A DNA stretch of 64,000 bases from Synanceia verrucosa (Eukaryota > Chordata > Actinopteri > Perciformes > Synanceiidae): the NCBI GenBank assembly GCA_029721515.1, contig CM056567.1, positions 10,618,007 through 10,682,006 of the forward strand, read 5' to 3'. Positions 50,465 to 60,409 of this stretch are shown here, one piece after another. The notes beneath the pieces are model-generated. The model saw only the letters and a program-made list of their open reading frames with translations, was not told the origin of the DNA and did no database searches. The translations under genes were made by a program, and so were the position numbers. Each line of letters opens with the position of its first letter. Positions within the stretch are counted from its first letter, which is position 1.

Positions 50465-53400
50465 CTGGAGAGGACAGAAATAATCACAGTTCAACATGGA
50501 TTCAAACACTGAAGCCACTCTTGTCAACAAACACTGAGTGTCGCACAAACGTGCTGGAAAAAGTTTTAAACGATTGGAGGGTCACTGCATCACCTGACAC
50601 TAGTATAACAGGGATGGCCTCATAAAAATAATCATCCAGAGCTCTACCTGTGGTCAAAACCTCCATAGGGTACCTTTAACATGAACAGTTAGTGGCTTTA
50701 ACTTTGAAATGGTCTTCATTTTGGCTGGCGATCCATAAAGTCAATTATAATTTCAGGGTATACATCAACCAATCAAAAATCAAATTCATTCTTTCCATCA
50801 TACAAATACAATAAAATATAATATGTTTTGGACATATTTATCAGTACACTTTATATTCAGCTAATTTCTAAATAGTATAAATTGGGCCATCTTTGACAGT
50901 GAACAAAGCTTTTCCTCACCATATGACTCGTATGACTCCGTGGACTCTCCATGTCCATAGTCATAGTATTCTGGCTCTCTGATGGTCAAAAACAGGGAGA
51001 GAATTAGAAAAAAAAAACACTTTTAATCTTTGGAAAAACATCAAGCAGCTGCTGGCTATAATGTCTGGGGGGGATGATAATTGGCTTGCATGAATAAGAT
51101 CAAAGCTCTCCAGCGAAGAGCGTCTTAGTCCCGGCTGGTTCTCCTCAACAACACTACCATCCAAACCACAGAGCGAGAAGCACCATCAGCGCTGAAGTTG
51201 TGCAGAGTGGCTAAAAGAGTGTTTCTGCTGCTCTCAAATCACAACAAGCGAAACTAGCGACTAGGCAATGTGTGTGCACTTTGTGAGAAGCAGGTGAAAC
51301 CAAAGAGATGTCTGATTCACTCACGCCTGCGGCTGACTGTAATAGCTGTCGTATGACTCGTAGGCCGTGTCTGTGTAGCTCTCATCGTAGCCCTGGAGAG
51401 GGAAGGAAACACAGTGAGATGTAGGGAGAGGCTTGTTCATGAATCATGAATGTCAAGATGTCCCCAAAGTACTACGCTTGTACTAAAGCAGACACACTCC
51501 CCTCATGTCTCAAGCATCCAAAATCAGTCATCTCTGTGTTGACGGAGCAACTCAAAGCTAACAAAGCCCAGAACAGCCTCATAGACAGGAGACTGTTGGA
51601 GAGGACAGCTTTAGGTATCCTGACGCCACCACGTCCTGACTCATCTCATCTTTTCACTGTTCCCTGATCATCTCTAACTTCCAACATATCCAGCTGAAAA
51701 AGAGATATCTAGATTGCCTAATACTATTATTAAGCGTGCTGAGGACATGCACATATAAACTGAATGGATAAATTAAAGATACCCTCCACTGGTTCTTGTA
51801 CTTACATATTCCTCGTAGTTCTCGGCAGCTGCAGCAGGGGTGTGCTGGTGGGGGGGTGGGTGTGCCATCCTCTGCGGGGGGCCAGCAGCTGGGGGCCTGG
51901 CACGGGGTGCTGAAGCTCCCCTGGCGGGTGCTGCTGGGGGTCCTCCTCGGCCCGCTGGGACGCCCCTCACTGCTCCACCTCTGGCTGGGCCGCCTCGAGC
52001 CACACCTCCCCTGGCGGGAGCACCGCGAGGAGGCATTCCCCGACCCCTTGAGAAGAGAACAAATAGTTCATGCAGTCTTCTTCTTCAACTTGAAAAAAAT
52101 ATTTCTACACTTTCTTCATCAGACGTGAAGGTCAGTGAAGGTCTCATGTCTCTGCACTAAATATGAAGTTACACCAATCTTTATGCCAAGATAAGCTAAC
52201 CACCTGTTTACTCTGGCTACATTATTTACTGAACAGACATGCAAGTGGTTTACATTTAAACTGTATGATTTTTCCCATTTTTGCTCCAAAAATTTTTTTG
52301 AACAATTTGGAATGTGTTTGGATTTTTTGTGTGCGACTATTTATTTAGATTCCTTGATATTCCTTCGCCTGTGCTGCATTCTCAGCAAGTCAAAAGATTT
52401 ATGTCAAAAAATCTACACAATTGCAGAAAAAGGAGTTAAATACCACGCTGCTTCCAGCCTAGCTCAGCATTTTCATTGATTCATAGATATGTTAGCGGAT
52501 GAACAGTGTCTTTGTATTTCTTCAGTGACCTAGCAGCTGCTAAATGAGAAACCCTGTATATATGTGTGTGTGTGTGTGTGTGTGTGCTTCTCCACACCTG
52601 TGCGCTCCACCAGGGGGGACTCCACGGCCCCTGACCGGAGGTCCCCCTCTCCCTCTGGCTCCGTGTTCCTGGCCTCCGTTCAGGTAGCTCATCTCCATGA
52701 ACTGCTCTTGGCAGATATCATCCATCATGTCCTGCACAGAGAGGAAGGAAATGAAAAGACGTGGGAAAAGTGAAGGTGCAAAAATGAAAAGCACAAAAAA
52801 AGGAGGGAGAAATGGAGGCAGCATGGAAGAACGAGCGATGGATAAACGAGCGAAACACAATTACAGAGCTGCTCACAACATGGTATCCCCCTAATGGCTG
52901 ACAGAGCGAGGAGAAGAAAAAGTCTCAGTGGCAGTGACTCAGTGTTAAAGAGAAGGGGGGCGGGGGGTCGTGGATGTGGGAGGTTGGACAGCATCCATCC
53001 ACACTCCCTGTCTTCCTGTGCCTCTCCACCATGCACAACATGTAAATCACTTCTCCACCAGTCTGGTGTGACTGCATCAACGGTTCCCTTATTTCCTCCA
53101 CAAAAAACAATAAAGTGGGACGGATTAGTGAAGCCCACTGTCTGAAAAGACCCCCCCCCAAAAGCACAATCTGCCGTCTTTCTTCGGGGAGCACTCGCAA
53201 GGGCTGCACTGTGACCCAATCAATTCTTTCTTATAAATCAGTCCCTGGAATGGTGACTGAGCTCTACTGATGGTGAAAAGGATAGGGGTGGGGGGAATAC
53301 TGGAATATGTAGCACAGACGGAAATTTTCAGTTCATCTGCAGCAGAAATAAGCAAGAAACAAACAACTTGACTGGTTACAAATTCAACTCAGGTAAGGAG

Positions 53401-56400
53401 CAGTGTAACTGCAGCTGCATTTAACAAGCCAGTGAAGTGACACGTTTTCACTCATCACAATGTTTAGATGATTAAGTTTCTTTAGATATTATATTCTATA
53501 GAAATATAGAAAGAGTAAATGTCATGAAATAAAGGGATCAGTAAGACCTTTTTACAGGATCAAGGCTGTGCTTTGCGTTTAAATTGGCAGACATCTACAG
53601 ATGTTAAAAAAAGAGGATGAGAAAGTCATCAGCCTTCTGGAATACCTAAGGAGAAGTAATATATGGCCTGGTTCCAAATAAAGGCAGTCAACACAGATTA
53701 TGGCCTTAGATTATAATGACAAGCTGTGCAGGTGACAGCTTCTTCCAAAACATGGCGATACCAACATCACAACTGGTTCATTCGTTCCTTTAATCCAAAT
53801 GATTAGTACACTAATTAAATAAATGTGGCCTGTGCTGACCTGAGTCATTGTAAGAGCACTGAGGGCTTCGGCAGACTGGGCTGGCCTCTGCTCAACAACC
53901 TCTCAGCATGAACTAATAAAGGAAGTTTAGCAGGGTGAACTGTGACATCTCCAGGCTGAGTCTCCCCACTCCCTGCAGAATGACCCTCTGCTGACACAAT
54001 GAAACCACCTGGTTCTTCCTCTGAAGTCCATCACTTATATTACATTACATGCTGCGACTCACTCCGCCTTTCTGAAAGCCATGACATCAATTACCAACAA
54101 ACACTTTCATCAGTTTTTTCTCAACCTTGTTCCCCTGCAACCTTCTACCCCCAATTTCTGCTGCTCAAGTCAGTGTTTTCCTGGGTCTTACATGATTATG
54201 GTGCAATAACTGAATGTTTAGGCTGTTGATTAGACAAAACAAGCTCATCAGCTTTGGGTTTAGGAAACTGGAACAGGCAGATAGAATTTTCAATTGATAT
54301 TTTCTAAACAAAACAACCAACTGAGAAAATATCTGGAAGATTAATCTGAATAATTAGAAGTCAATCTGTAGGGCTGTCGACCCTCAAATTATTATAATTA
54401 AATAAGGGACAGAAAATAAATCTAATACAAATTTAACCATTTTCTTCAGTTATTGCTCCAAAAACGGCTTTGATTTACAACTTTAGAATAACAAAGCTTC
54501 ACAGCCCTCCCTTTAGCTTGTTAAGTGGTGTCGAGTGACAATATTGTAGACATTTCACAAGTTAAATGATGAACTGATTGTTAACTGCAGCCACATACAC
54601 AACAAGACACAAGAACGGCAAAACAGCAAAGTTTGACTCACAGGAAACAGGAACTTCTTGACCTCCTCCATGGCATGCGCCATACGGAGGTAGGCCTCGG
54701 GCACGGGTGCGAACACCTCAATGAACACATGCAGCTCCATGGACAGGTGGGCGTACTTGGGCTCGCCACCTTTCCTCAGATCCTCCTCCTGAGACGAGGG
54801 AAACGTCACAGGTGTTAGGGAGTCAACGAGCACAAAGCTAACTCAAGTGAAATAAATTATGCAAGACGTAATCGCATTTCACCCGCCTCAGAGGGCATCA
54901 GGCATAGGTGTGGTATTCCCTTCCTTTATATAGCTCAATAACTGCATCAAAGTGTAGATAACAGGGTTTAACAGGATATCCTGAAGATTCCTGGAACAGA
55001 TGTGTGGAGCTTTAATGCCCTTGGCTTTGCATTTATGTTCATACGAGCTATCCTGGCAGTTGATGCCATCTGGGCTCACTGCCTGACATCCCTCTCAAGT
55101 ACAGGCCATATGTGTTATGGCTTTGGGTACCCTTCTGACAGGTGTGAGACACCAGGTGTGTGTGTGTGTGTGTGTGTGTTACCTTGGATTTGTCTCTCAT
55201 GGATCCTTTACCCAGCACAGAGATTTTGGCTCCAGTCTCTTCCTGCAGACGCTTGATTGTGTTACCCTGAGGTCCTAAAATCTTCCCCACGAAATTGAAC
55301 TAAAAGCAAAACAAAGCAGGACACAATTAGTCTGACAGAGGCAGAGCCAAGTTTAACATCAAGAGAGTGATGGGGCATCACTGTCAGGCGTCTTGTTGTA
55401 CACACTGCAGCCTTAAGTAGTCGCTTTACCAGAGAAGGTCAATCTGAGCCCCTGAGGGCTGGAGCACCGTCAGGTATTATTCACTACAATCACCCAAGCA
55501 CTGAGCCAGAACTAACCTGTGATCAAAACCTGCATTTCTTACCTCCTCAATCTTTGAACACAGTAATTACTATTAGTATGATGTGTGCTTCGATTAGCTG
55601 TCAACACATTTAGCGTTATCCCAGAGAAAGCGATTCCTCCTAGAATTGTAAAAATAGCTTTTATCACCTGGGACTGCTCATTAGCTTCTGTCATCCCTGA
55701 CACAGAGGACTGATTGCCAAGTCTGTCAAACTAAGATATGCTTCTCCTCCACCATACTGATCTGATGCTTGAGATCCAGCAGCATCTATACCTGTTAAGA
55801 TTTTGAATGGGGTGTTTTACGAAAACGTCAAAATGTAAGCTGAATCCTAGGGTGACTCAAACTGATGCAAATAAATTCAACAACAAGCAAATGCAGCATT
55901 AAGAAACCAGCGATGAGTTCTGTGAGTTTTACATGACAGGTTATACCCTCGCATGCCTCCAGCATCATAAACCATCATCCTAAAATCAATCCAGCCAAAT
56001 GTGTGAGCCAGATATAGATTGAGGTCACTAGTTGGAATGGAAACATTTGCACAAGATCCAATCTTCTGCACACAGTGTGAATTACACTGCAATAAAGGGC
56101 CATCCTGACCACCACAGCAATATTAACATTTTGATCCTTTTTATGATATTTTAAAACATGCCTGTGTCGGCTGTAATTATACTCTGGTGCTTAGAGATCA
56201 AGGTTGAGAAGAGTAATTTGAGACTCCCAGGTAACCCCATGGCTTTGTGTAATTGAAACCCGGCTGCAGGATAAATTAAATAAAGAGTGGTTCACAGTGG
56301 TGGAAAAGAAAGGCGGAACAGAAGAAAAAAAAGACAAGGAAAGAAAGCTCACCTTTGGGTACTGTTTGACAGGTATGAGCACTCGTTCCTTAAGTTTGAT

Positions 56401-58602
56401 GTTCTTTGTTGTGAAAAGGTCCAGGTATGCTTCTGCCTCCTTTTTAGTCTCTCCTTTCTGGATTCTATCAATTTCTAGAGAGGGACAGACATCAGGCAGG
56501 ATTCAAAGAAGCAAAATACATCTCAATTATGAGGAGGCTTCATGTGTAATTTTAAAGTAAGCATACATTTATGGAAAAGCATGTCTGCTCAGTGCCTAGG
56601 TACAAACTTGGTAAGACTTGGTTTTTGTTTTTAAGCACTAAAAACAACATTAACAGTTCAACTATGCATCCTAGAAATCAAGAAAAAACTGTTTGCAGTC
56701 CATTTCACTCGCTTTTAACAGACAACTAGACATATTTTGACTGAATACCAAACTGGCTCTCCGAGCTAAAGAAAGAGTACATGTGATGTGATTCATTTAG
56801 CACATTTTTATGATCTCATCAGCATCCTGAATAGAGCAGCTAATTAATCCATTAACTGGAAGCTACTTTTTAATCAATGAATCCTTTCAGATATTTGTCA
56901 AGCAATGCTCTAAAAAGTCTCTGCTTGCAGTTTCCTCAACGTGACGATTTGTCGCTTTTCCATCATTGGAAACAGGATCTCTTTGGACATCTGGTCAGAC
57001 AAAAAAGAAAGACCCACGACGACACATTTGACTCTGTGAAATTTATTAAACTACAAAATAGTCAGGAATTGTCAGACTAATCAAGTTTTAAAATTATAAC
57101 TCTTACAAAGGCACAGTTTTCACAGCTACATTTAGAGCTGTTGCCTCTGCCATGTGGCTCACAGCAATACCCACCGCACAGTCACAGCTCTTCATCTCAA
57201 ACCACCTCCTCACTCCCGACCATGACAACTCCTGAGCCTGCGATGTGCCAACATGTCAGCTGCACCACAGTCTACCAGCTGCAGACCGGGGAAGCCTTGG
57301 TGGATGTTAAACCGTGGGAACCGACGGCACACAAAGACACACTCTGTCTCTGCACAGTCTGGGCTACAATTCTCAGATTTAAAGTGAGGATGATGCCGAA
57401 AGACAAAGAGACTATTAAGCATTACCAGAGGGACCTGAGATACTTGACTGGAGCAGCACAAGAACCAGCTGGCAGAAAATCCCTCTAAATCTCTGGGAGG
57501 GCACAAAAGCAATGCTGACAACACAAAACAATGGCAGCTCCTTATATTTATCTATATAGCTCTTAATTGTCAATTTTTTTAAATGGATCAGGACTCTAAA
57601 GTAAAACATGAATTTATTCATAAATACACTGCAGTCAACGTAATGGTGTCTTTTCAGTGTTTTTATCATTGTAATGCCCCAGTAATGATGTGTGATGGTC
57701 ACTAGCGACCTGCTGGTCCATCATCCCACAGTATCACCATAATATAAGAAGTCATATTAAGTGTTTTCCCCCAAAACTGTGTACTGATAATAATGTTAAT
57801 AATAATAATAATAATAATAATAGTAATAATAGTAATAACATAAATCACCATCATTAGGCATATTTTCTGAGCTAGCTGACAATCCACAGGGAAATAACGG
57901 TCTTCTCTCCAGCCCCGGGCTGTCATGGCTGCTGTCTATTTCTTGCTCAAGGACACTTCGGCAGCGGAGAAAGAGACAGCGGGGACTCGAAGGGCTCCGT
58001 CATCGCTACGAGGGGCGCCTCTCGGCTTTAAAAGTAGCGCCGAGGTGGCCCCCAGTGCCACCGGTGACTGCCGCACATTAACGGCAAAGCTGCGAGACGC
58101 AGCTTCCGGACACGATAACATTCACACCGACGACAAACGGCCGTTTGTTCCGAGTTTCTTAAGTTCACAGCAGGCGCGAGCCCTCGACCGTTACAGTTTG
58201 AAACGTCCAGTGGAAGAAGGAACCGTTGGGGTGAACATGTGACAACGTTTCCCTTCTGTGGCTCTGTCACGGTTTTAAACTGTCACCGTCTCAAACAATA
58301 ACTATCTTCTCATAAACTCCCCGCAAACACCCGTTAAAGGGGCGGTTCACGCACCGTCCGCAAACACATGGCGGGAGGTGTGCGTTATTTGAGTGCTTTT
58401 CACGAACCGTACTACCCCCACACCCAACCCCCCTCCCCTGAGTCCCTGAACTCAACACACAAACCATATCTACAAAGACAAAATGGCTACATAATAACAG
58501 CACTTCACCTGCGTTTAAAAGTTTCATGGCGTGCGTGAACGACGAATCCAGGCTGTCCTTCTCCGCCAGCAGCTCGGGGAGATATTTTTCGTCGTTCTCC
58601 AT
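50358..58602 (-). CDS. khdrbs1: khdrbs1 (Sam68), STAR-family KH-domain RNA-binding protein, 9 coding exons
   Basis: Coding exons in transcript order: 58602-58509, 56474-56353, 55299-55183, 54788-54642, 52731-52598, 52046-51806, 51392-51325, 50978-50920 and 50464-50358. All introns are GT-AG. The exons total 1089 nt, giving 362 residues plus TGA. Exons 1-2 hold QUA1 (residues 1-50). The KH domain spans about 65-150, with GxxG loop GPQG at 81-84. QUA2 follows to about 180, then RGG/Pro-rich sequence (about 185-270), a Tyr-rich tail (280-327) and C-terminal YREHPYRQY, the family's nuclear localisation motif. GKILGPQGNTIKRLQEETG matches KHDRBS1; KHDRBS2 and KHDRBS3 have GKLLGPRGNSLKRL. By family knowledge, Sam68 is a nuclear U/A-rich RNA-binding splicing regulator and a Src-family/BRK substrate. 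The ATG is the first in frame and has a strong context (A at -3, G at +4). Mammalian Sam68 has about 95 extra N-terminal residues that are absent here. Whether this is the a or b teleost paralogue cannot be told from this window. Confidence 0.95.
50920..50978 (-). CDS. khdrbs1: khdrbs1 coding exon 8 (Tyr-rich)
   Basis: Completes codon 308 (Ala) and encodes EPEYYDYGHGESTESYESY, plus one base of codon 328. The acceptor is CATCAG|AGAGCC and the donor CATATG|GTGAGG. The EYYDYGHGE core is diagnostic of the family. Confidence 0.93.
51325..51392 (-). CDS. khdrbs1: khdrbs1 coding exon 7 (Tyr-rich)
   Basis: Encodes GYDESYTDTAYESYDSYYSQ and then PQ (residues 286-307), plus two bases of codon 308. The acceptor is CTCCAG|GGCTAC and the donor CAGGC|GTGAGT. 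The six tyrosines fit the SH2-ligand tail of Sam68. Confidence 0.93.
51806..52046 (-). CDS. khdrbs1: khdrbs1 coding exon 6 (RGG/Pro/Ala-rich)
   Basis: Completes codon 205 and encodes residues 206-285. The segment is rich in RGG, RGAP and RGVP repeats and ends in AENYEEY, the start of the tyrosine-rich region. The acceptor is CTCAAG|GGGTCG and the donor GAATAT|GTAAGT. It is strongly GC-rich compared with its introns. Confidence 0.94.
52563..52586 (-). repeat. CA dinucleotide repeat at the 5' end of khdrbs1 intron 5
   Basis: About 12 CA units on the transcript strand begin roughly 12 nt after the exon 5 donor. Confidence 0.9.
52598..52731 (-). CDS. khdrbs1: khdrbs1 coding exon 5 (QUA2, first RG box)
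   Basis: Encodes residues 161-204 plus two bases of codon 205. It starts DMMDDICQEQFMEMSYLNGG (QUA2) and runs into ARGRGGPPVRGRG, a substrate type for arginine methylation. The acceptor is GTGCAG|GACATG and the donor CACAG|GTGTGG. A CA repeat follows about 12 nt inside the intron. Confidence 0.95.
54642..54788 (-). CDS. khdrbs1: khdrbs1 coding exon 4 (end of KH, start of QUA2)
   Basis: Encodes residues 112-160, 49 whole codons, from EEDLRKGGEPKYAHLSMELH to AHAMEEVKKFLFP. The acceptor is CTCAG|GAGGAG and the donor TTTCCT|GTGAGT. KYAHL and the HAMEEVKKFL helix are family-typical. Confidence 0.96.
55156..55179 (-). repeat. CA dinucleotide repeat at the 5' end of khdrbs1 intron 3
   Basis: About 12 CA units on the transcript strand start 4 nt after the exon 3 donor GT. 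Confidence 0.9.
55183..55299 (-). CDS. khdrbs1: khdrbs1 coding exon 3 (KH core, GxxG loop)
   Basis: Encodes residues 73-111 as 39 whole codons, from FNFVGKILGPQGN to KGSMRDKSK. The acceptor is TTTTAG|TTCAAT and the donor CCAAG|GTAACACAC. It holds the GPQG nucleic-acid-binding loop. The donor runs straight into a CA dinucleotide repeat in the intron. Confidence 0.96.
56353..56474 (-). CDS. khdrbs1: khdrbs1 coding exon 2 (end of QUA1, start of KH)
   Basis: Completes codon 32 and encodes EIDRIQKGETKKEAEAYLDL through LIPVKQYPK (residue 72). The acceptor is CTCTAG|AAATTG and the donor CCAAAG|GTGAGC. The NIKLKERVLIPVKQYPK stretch opens the KH domain. Confidence 0.95.
57787..57840. repeat. AAT/AGT trinucleotide repeat in khdrbs1 intron 1
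   Basis: AATAATAATAATAATAATAA followed by TAGTAATAATAGTAATAA. Confidence 0.92.
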
Positions 58603-58950
58603 TTTGAGTTTAGATGGAGAGGTAGAGGGGAGACTTCGGTTCAACAACAAAAAAGCGTGAAAAAAAAAACAAAAATTGTAGAAAAAAGTAGTCCAGTTAT
58701 GTAACTACGGAGTGTGGCGTATCCTCTCTACAGGCGGAGTTTTGCATGTGGACACCGAGCGGTTTTGCGAGGGACGGGTCCGCTACCTCAGTGTGAGCGG
58801 TCCTCCAGCTGTATGGAGCCGAGTCTGCAGCAGCTCTGGCTGGATGGACTGGGAGAACCAACGCGGTGAGATCCGTAGAATAGATCCGACTCCAGCCGGC
58901 GGAAGTGAGCTCATCAGTACGTAGTCCCTCGGTCTGACGCCGCCTACTGT
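57940..58950 (-). promoter_or_regulatory. khdrbs1: khdrbs1 CpG-rich promoter / first-exon region
   Basis: CpG density is far above the window background, both upstream of the start codon and into intron 1. A GABP/ETS-type GGCGGAAGTGA lies near 58898-58908 and no TATA box points along the minus strand. The 5' leader just upstream of the ATG is A/T-rich (58603-58690). This is a housekeeping-type layout, as expected for a widely expressed RNA-binding protein. The transcription start is not resolved. Confidence 0.6.
58509..58602 (-). CDS. khdrbs1: khdrbs1 coding exon 1 (QUA1 start)
   Basis: Encodes residues 1-31, beginning MENDEKYLPELLAEKDSLD, plus the first base of codon 32. The donor is GCAG|GTGAAG. 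This is the conserved QUA1 dimerisation segment of STAR proteins. No ATG lies upstream in this frame before the A-rich 5' leader. Confidence 0.95.
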
Positions 58951-58976
58951 GATCATTTTCTTGGAGGCGCTGTCAG

Positions 58977-58984
58977 TATATAAA
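58977..58984 (+). promoter_or_regulatory. TATA-like box pointing away from khdrbs1
   Basis: TATATAAA in plus orientation, 375 bp upstream of the khdrbs1 start codon. No plus-strand frame follows. Confidence 0.25.
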
Positions 58985-60177
58985 GGTCTGTTCTGCTGTG
59001 ACACAATCACATCCATAAAGAAAGTGTACATCATCACAGCCACAGTGCTCAGGTGAACTGATTAATGATGACCAGGTGGTCACCTTGTGTTAAGGCCTTC
59101 AGTGTTAAAAGTGGATTACTTTAACTGGAAGTTAATGTACAGTAGATTATTTTTTTTATAATTATGTAATTTAGAAATTTATGGTATCAATTAGAGAAAT
59201 TTGTGCATCATCAAAAGGATATCACACTATATTCTCACCTGAGCTGAGGAGCATGTCAAGGGAAAATCAAGAGTGTAAACTACATTCTGGAGATGTTTTA
59301 GACAGAAAAGTAATTATAATCAATAAAATAGTATTTATGCGAAGTGAAACTAAACAACAACATATATTTCAAATCCATTTTTCTTATCGAGTGCATACTA
59401 ATTGATGGCTGATGACACACCTTGTGTCAGGTATTGTCACTTTAGACCAGAGTGCTCTGAAGATGTGCCACTTTCATTCCAGGCTCTCTACTGTCCCTTA
59501 GTGGCAGTATTGATCATAACAAACAGCGGCTCTCCAAAACTGTTGCTCATGAATCCAGCTCCATCACAACAAAGCCCATTCGTTCGTCTAATCCCCCACC
59601 CCACCCAATTTTCCTCTCCACTAATATTGATCCAGAAACACTAATGTGCAAGTGAGGAGAATGTGTGGAACAGATTGAGTCTTCTGATTCAGATGGTGGT
59701 AATGAACCCGTCTCTCCATTGAGTGGAGCACAAGAGGTCAGAGGTTGGATCCGGCTTAATGCATACAAAGCAAGAGCAGACCAGTCCTTGTGTGTTGGAT
59801 CTTTAAACATATACAGCAGCATGCATTATGTACAGGCGGATGCTCTTTGAACAAACAGCAAAAACTGCAGGTCATTTGTAAGTCAGCTGTCGGATTGAAA
59901 ACCTATAACGATCGACCGCAGCAGTACCCAGGAATGCATCTGCACAAAACAAATGAAGGCAAAAATTGTCTGCAATAAACACTTATGGGAGGCCGAAGAC
60001 CTGCTCTAACTATCAGCGCTCAGCCTGATCTATCTCTGACCGTTACTGTGTTATTAGTGTTGGGGGTTGCAAGGTTGTCCTGACTCCTCTTGTCACTGAC
60101 AGAATGGATAGCTTGTGAGCTGAATTTCAATTGGCTCATAAAAGGAAGAGTTACTTCTCTTGGCAGGTGGAGGGGTT
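58985..60177. other. upstream flank of khdrbs1, no gene seen
   Basis: No plus- or minus-strand coding segment with splice-site support. Confidence 0.55.
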
Positions 60178-60409
60178 CCAATCCAATAGCTCGTGCTCTT
60201 GCCTTCTGCTTGTGTGGACTTCCCCTTCCCCTAACATACAGAGCCACAGTGTGGGGTAAACAGGGGCAGATGGAAGGGGGTAAACATCGGGTAAGGCTTA
60301 TATAAGCCGCCGCTATTCCAGATCATTCCATCTGACCATTTTTCATGCCCCAAAGATTCCCAGAAATGGCAAAGACTCAGTGTTCCCCTGGAGTTTTATC
60401 CTTCTTCAG
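60178..60409 (+). promoter_or_regulatory. candidate CCAAT/TATA promoter and short first exon
   Basis: Tandem CCAATCCAAT (60178-60187) precedes a TATA box inside the palindrome GGCTTATATAAGCC (60295-60308) by about 110 bp. Two in-frame ATGs (60345 and 60366, the second in strong context AGAAATGG) open MPQRFPEMAKTQCSPGVLSF, which would reach a donor-like TTCAG|GTAGAG at 60409. The protein is not recognised and no second exon was found. Confidence 0.3.

Noticed and set aside
58291..58650. Extension of khdrbs1 upstream of the chosen ATG (LNRSLPSTSPSKLK)
   Set aside because: The upstream codon is TTG, not ATG. The first in-frame ATG at 58600-58602 has a strong context and matches the family start.
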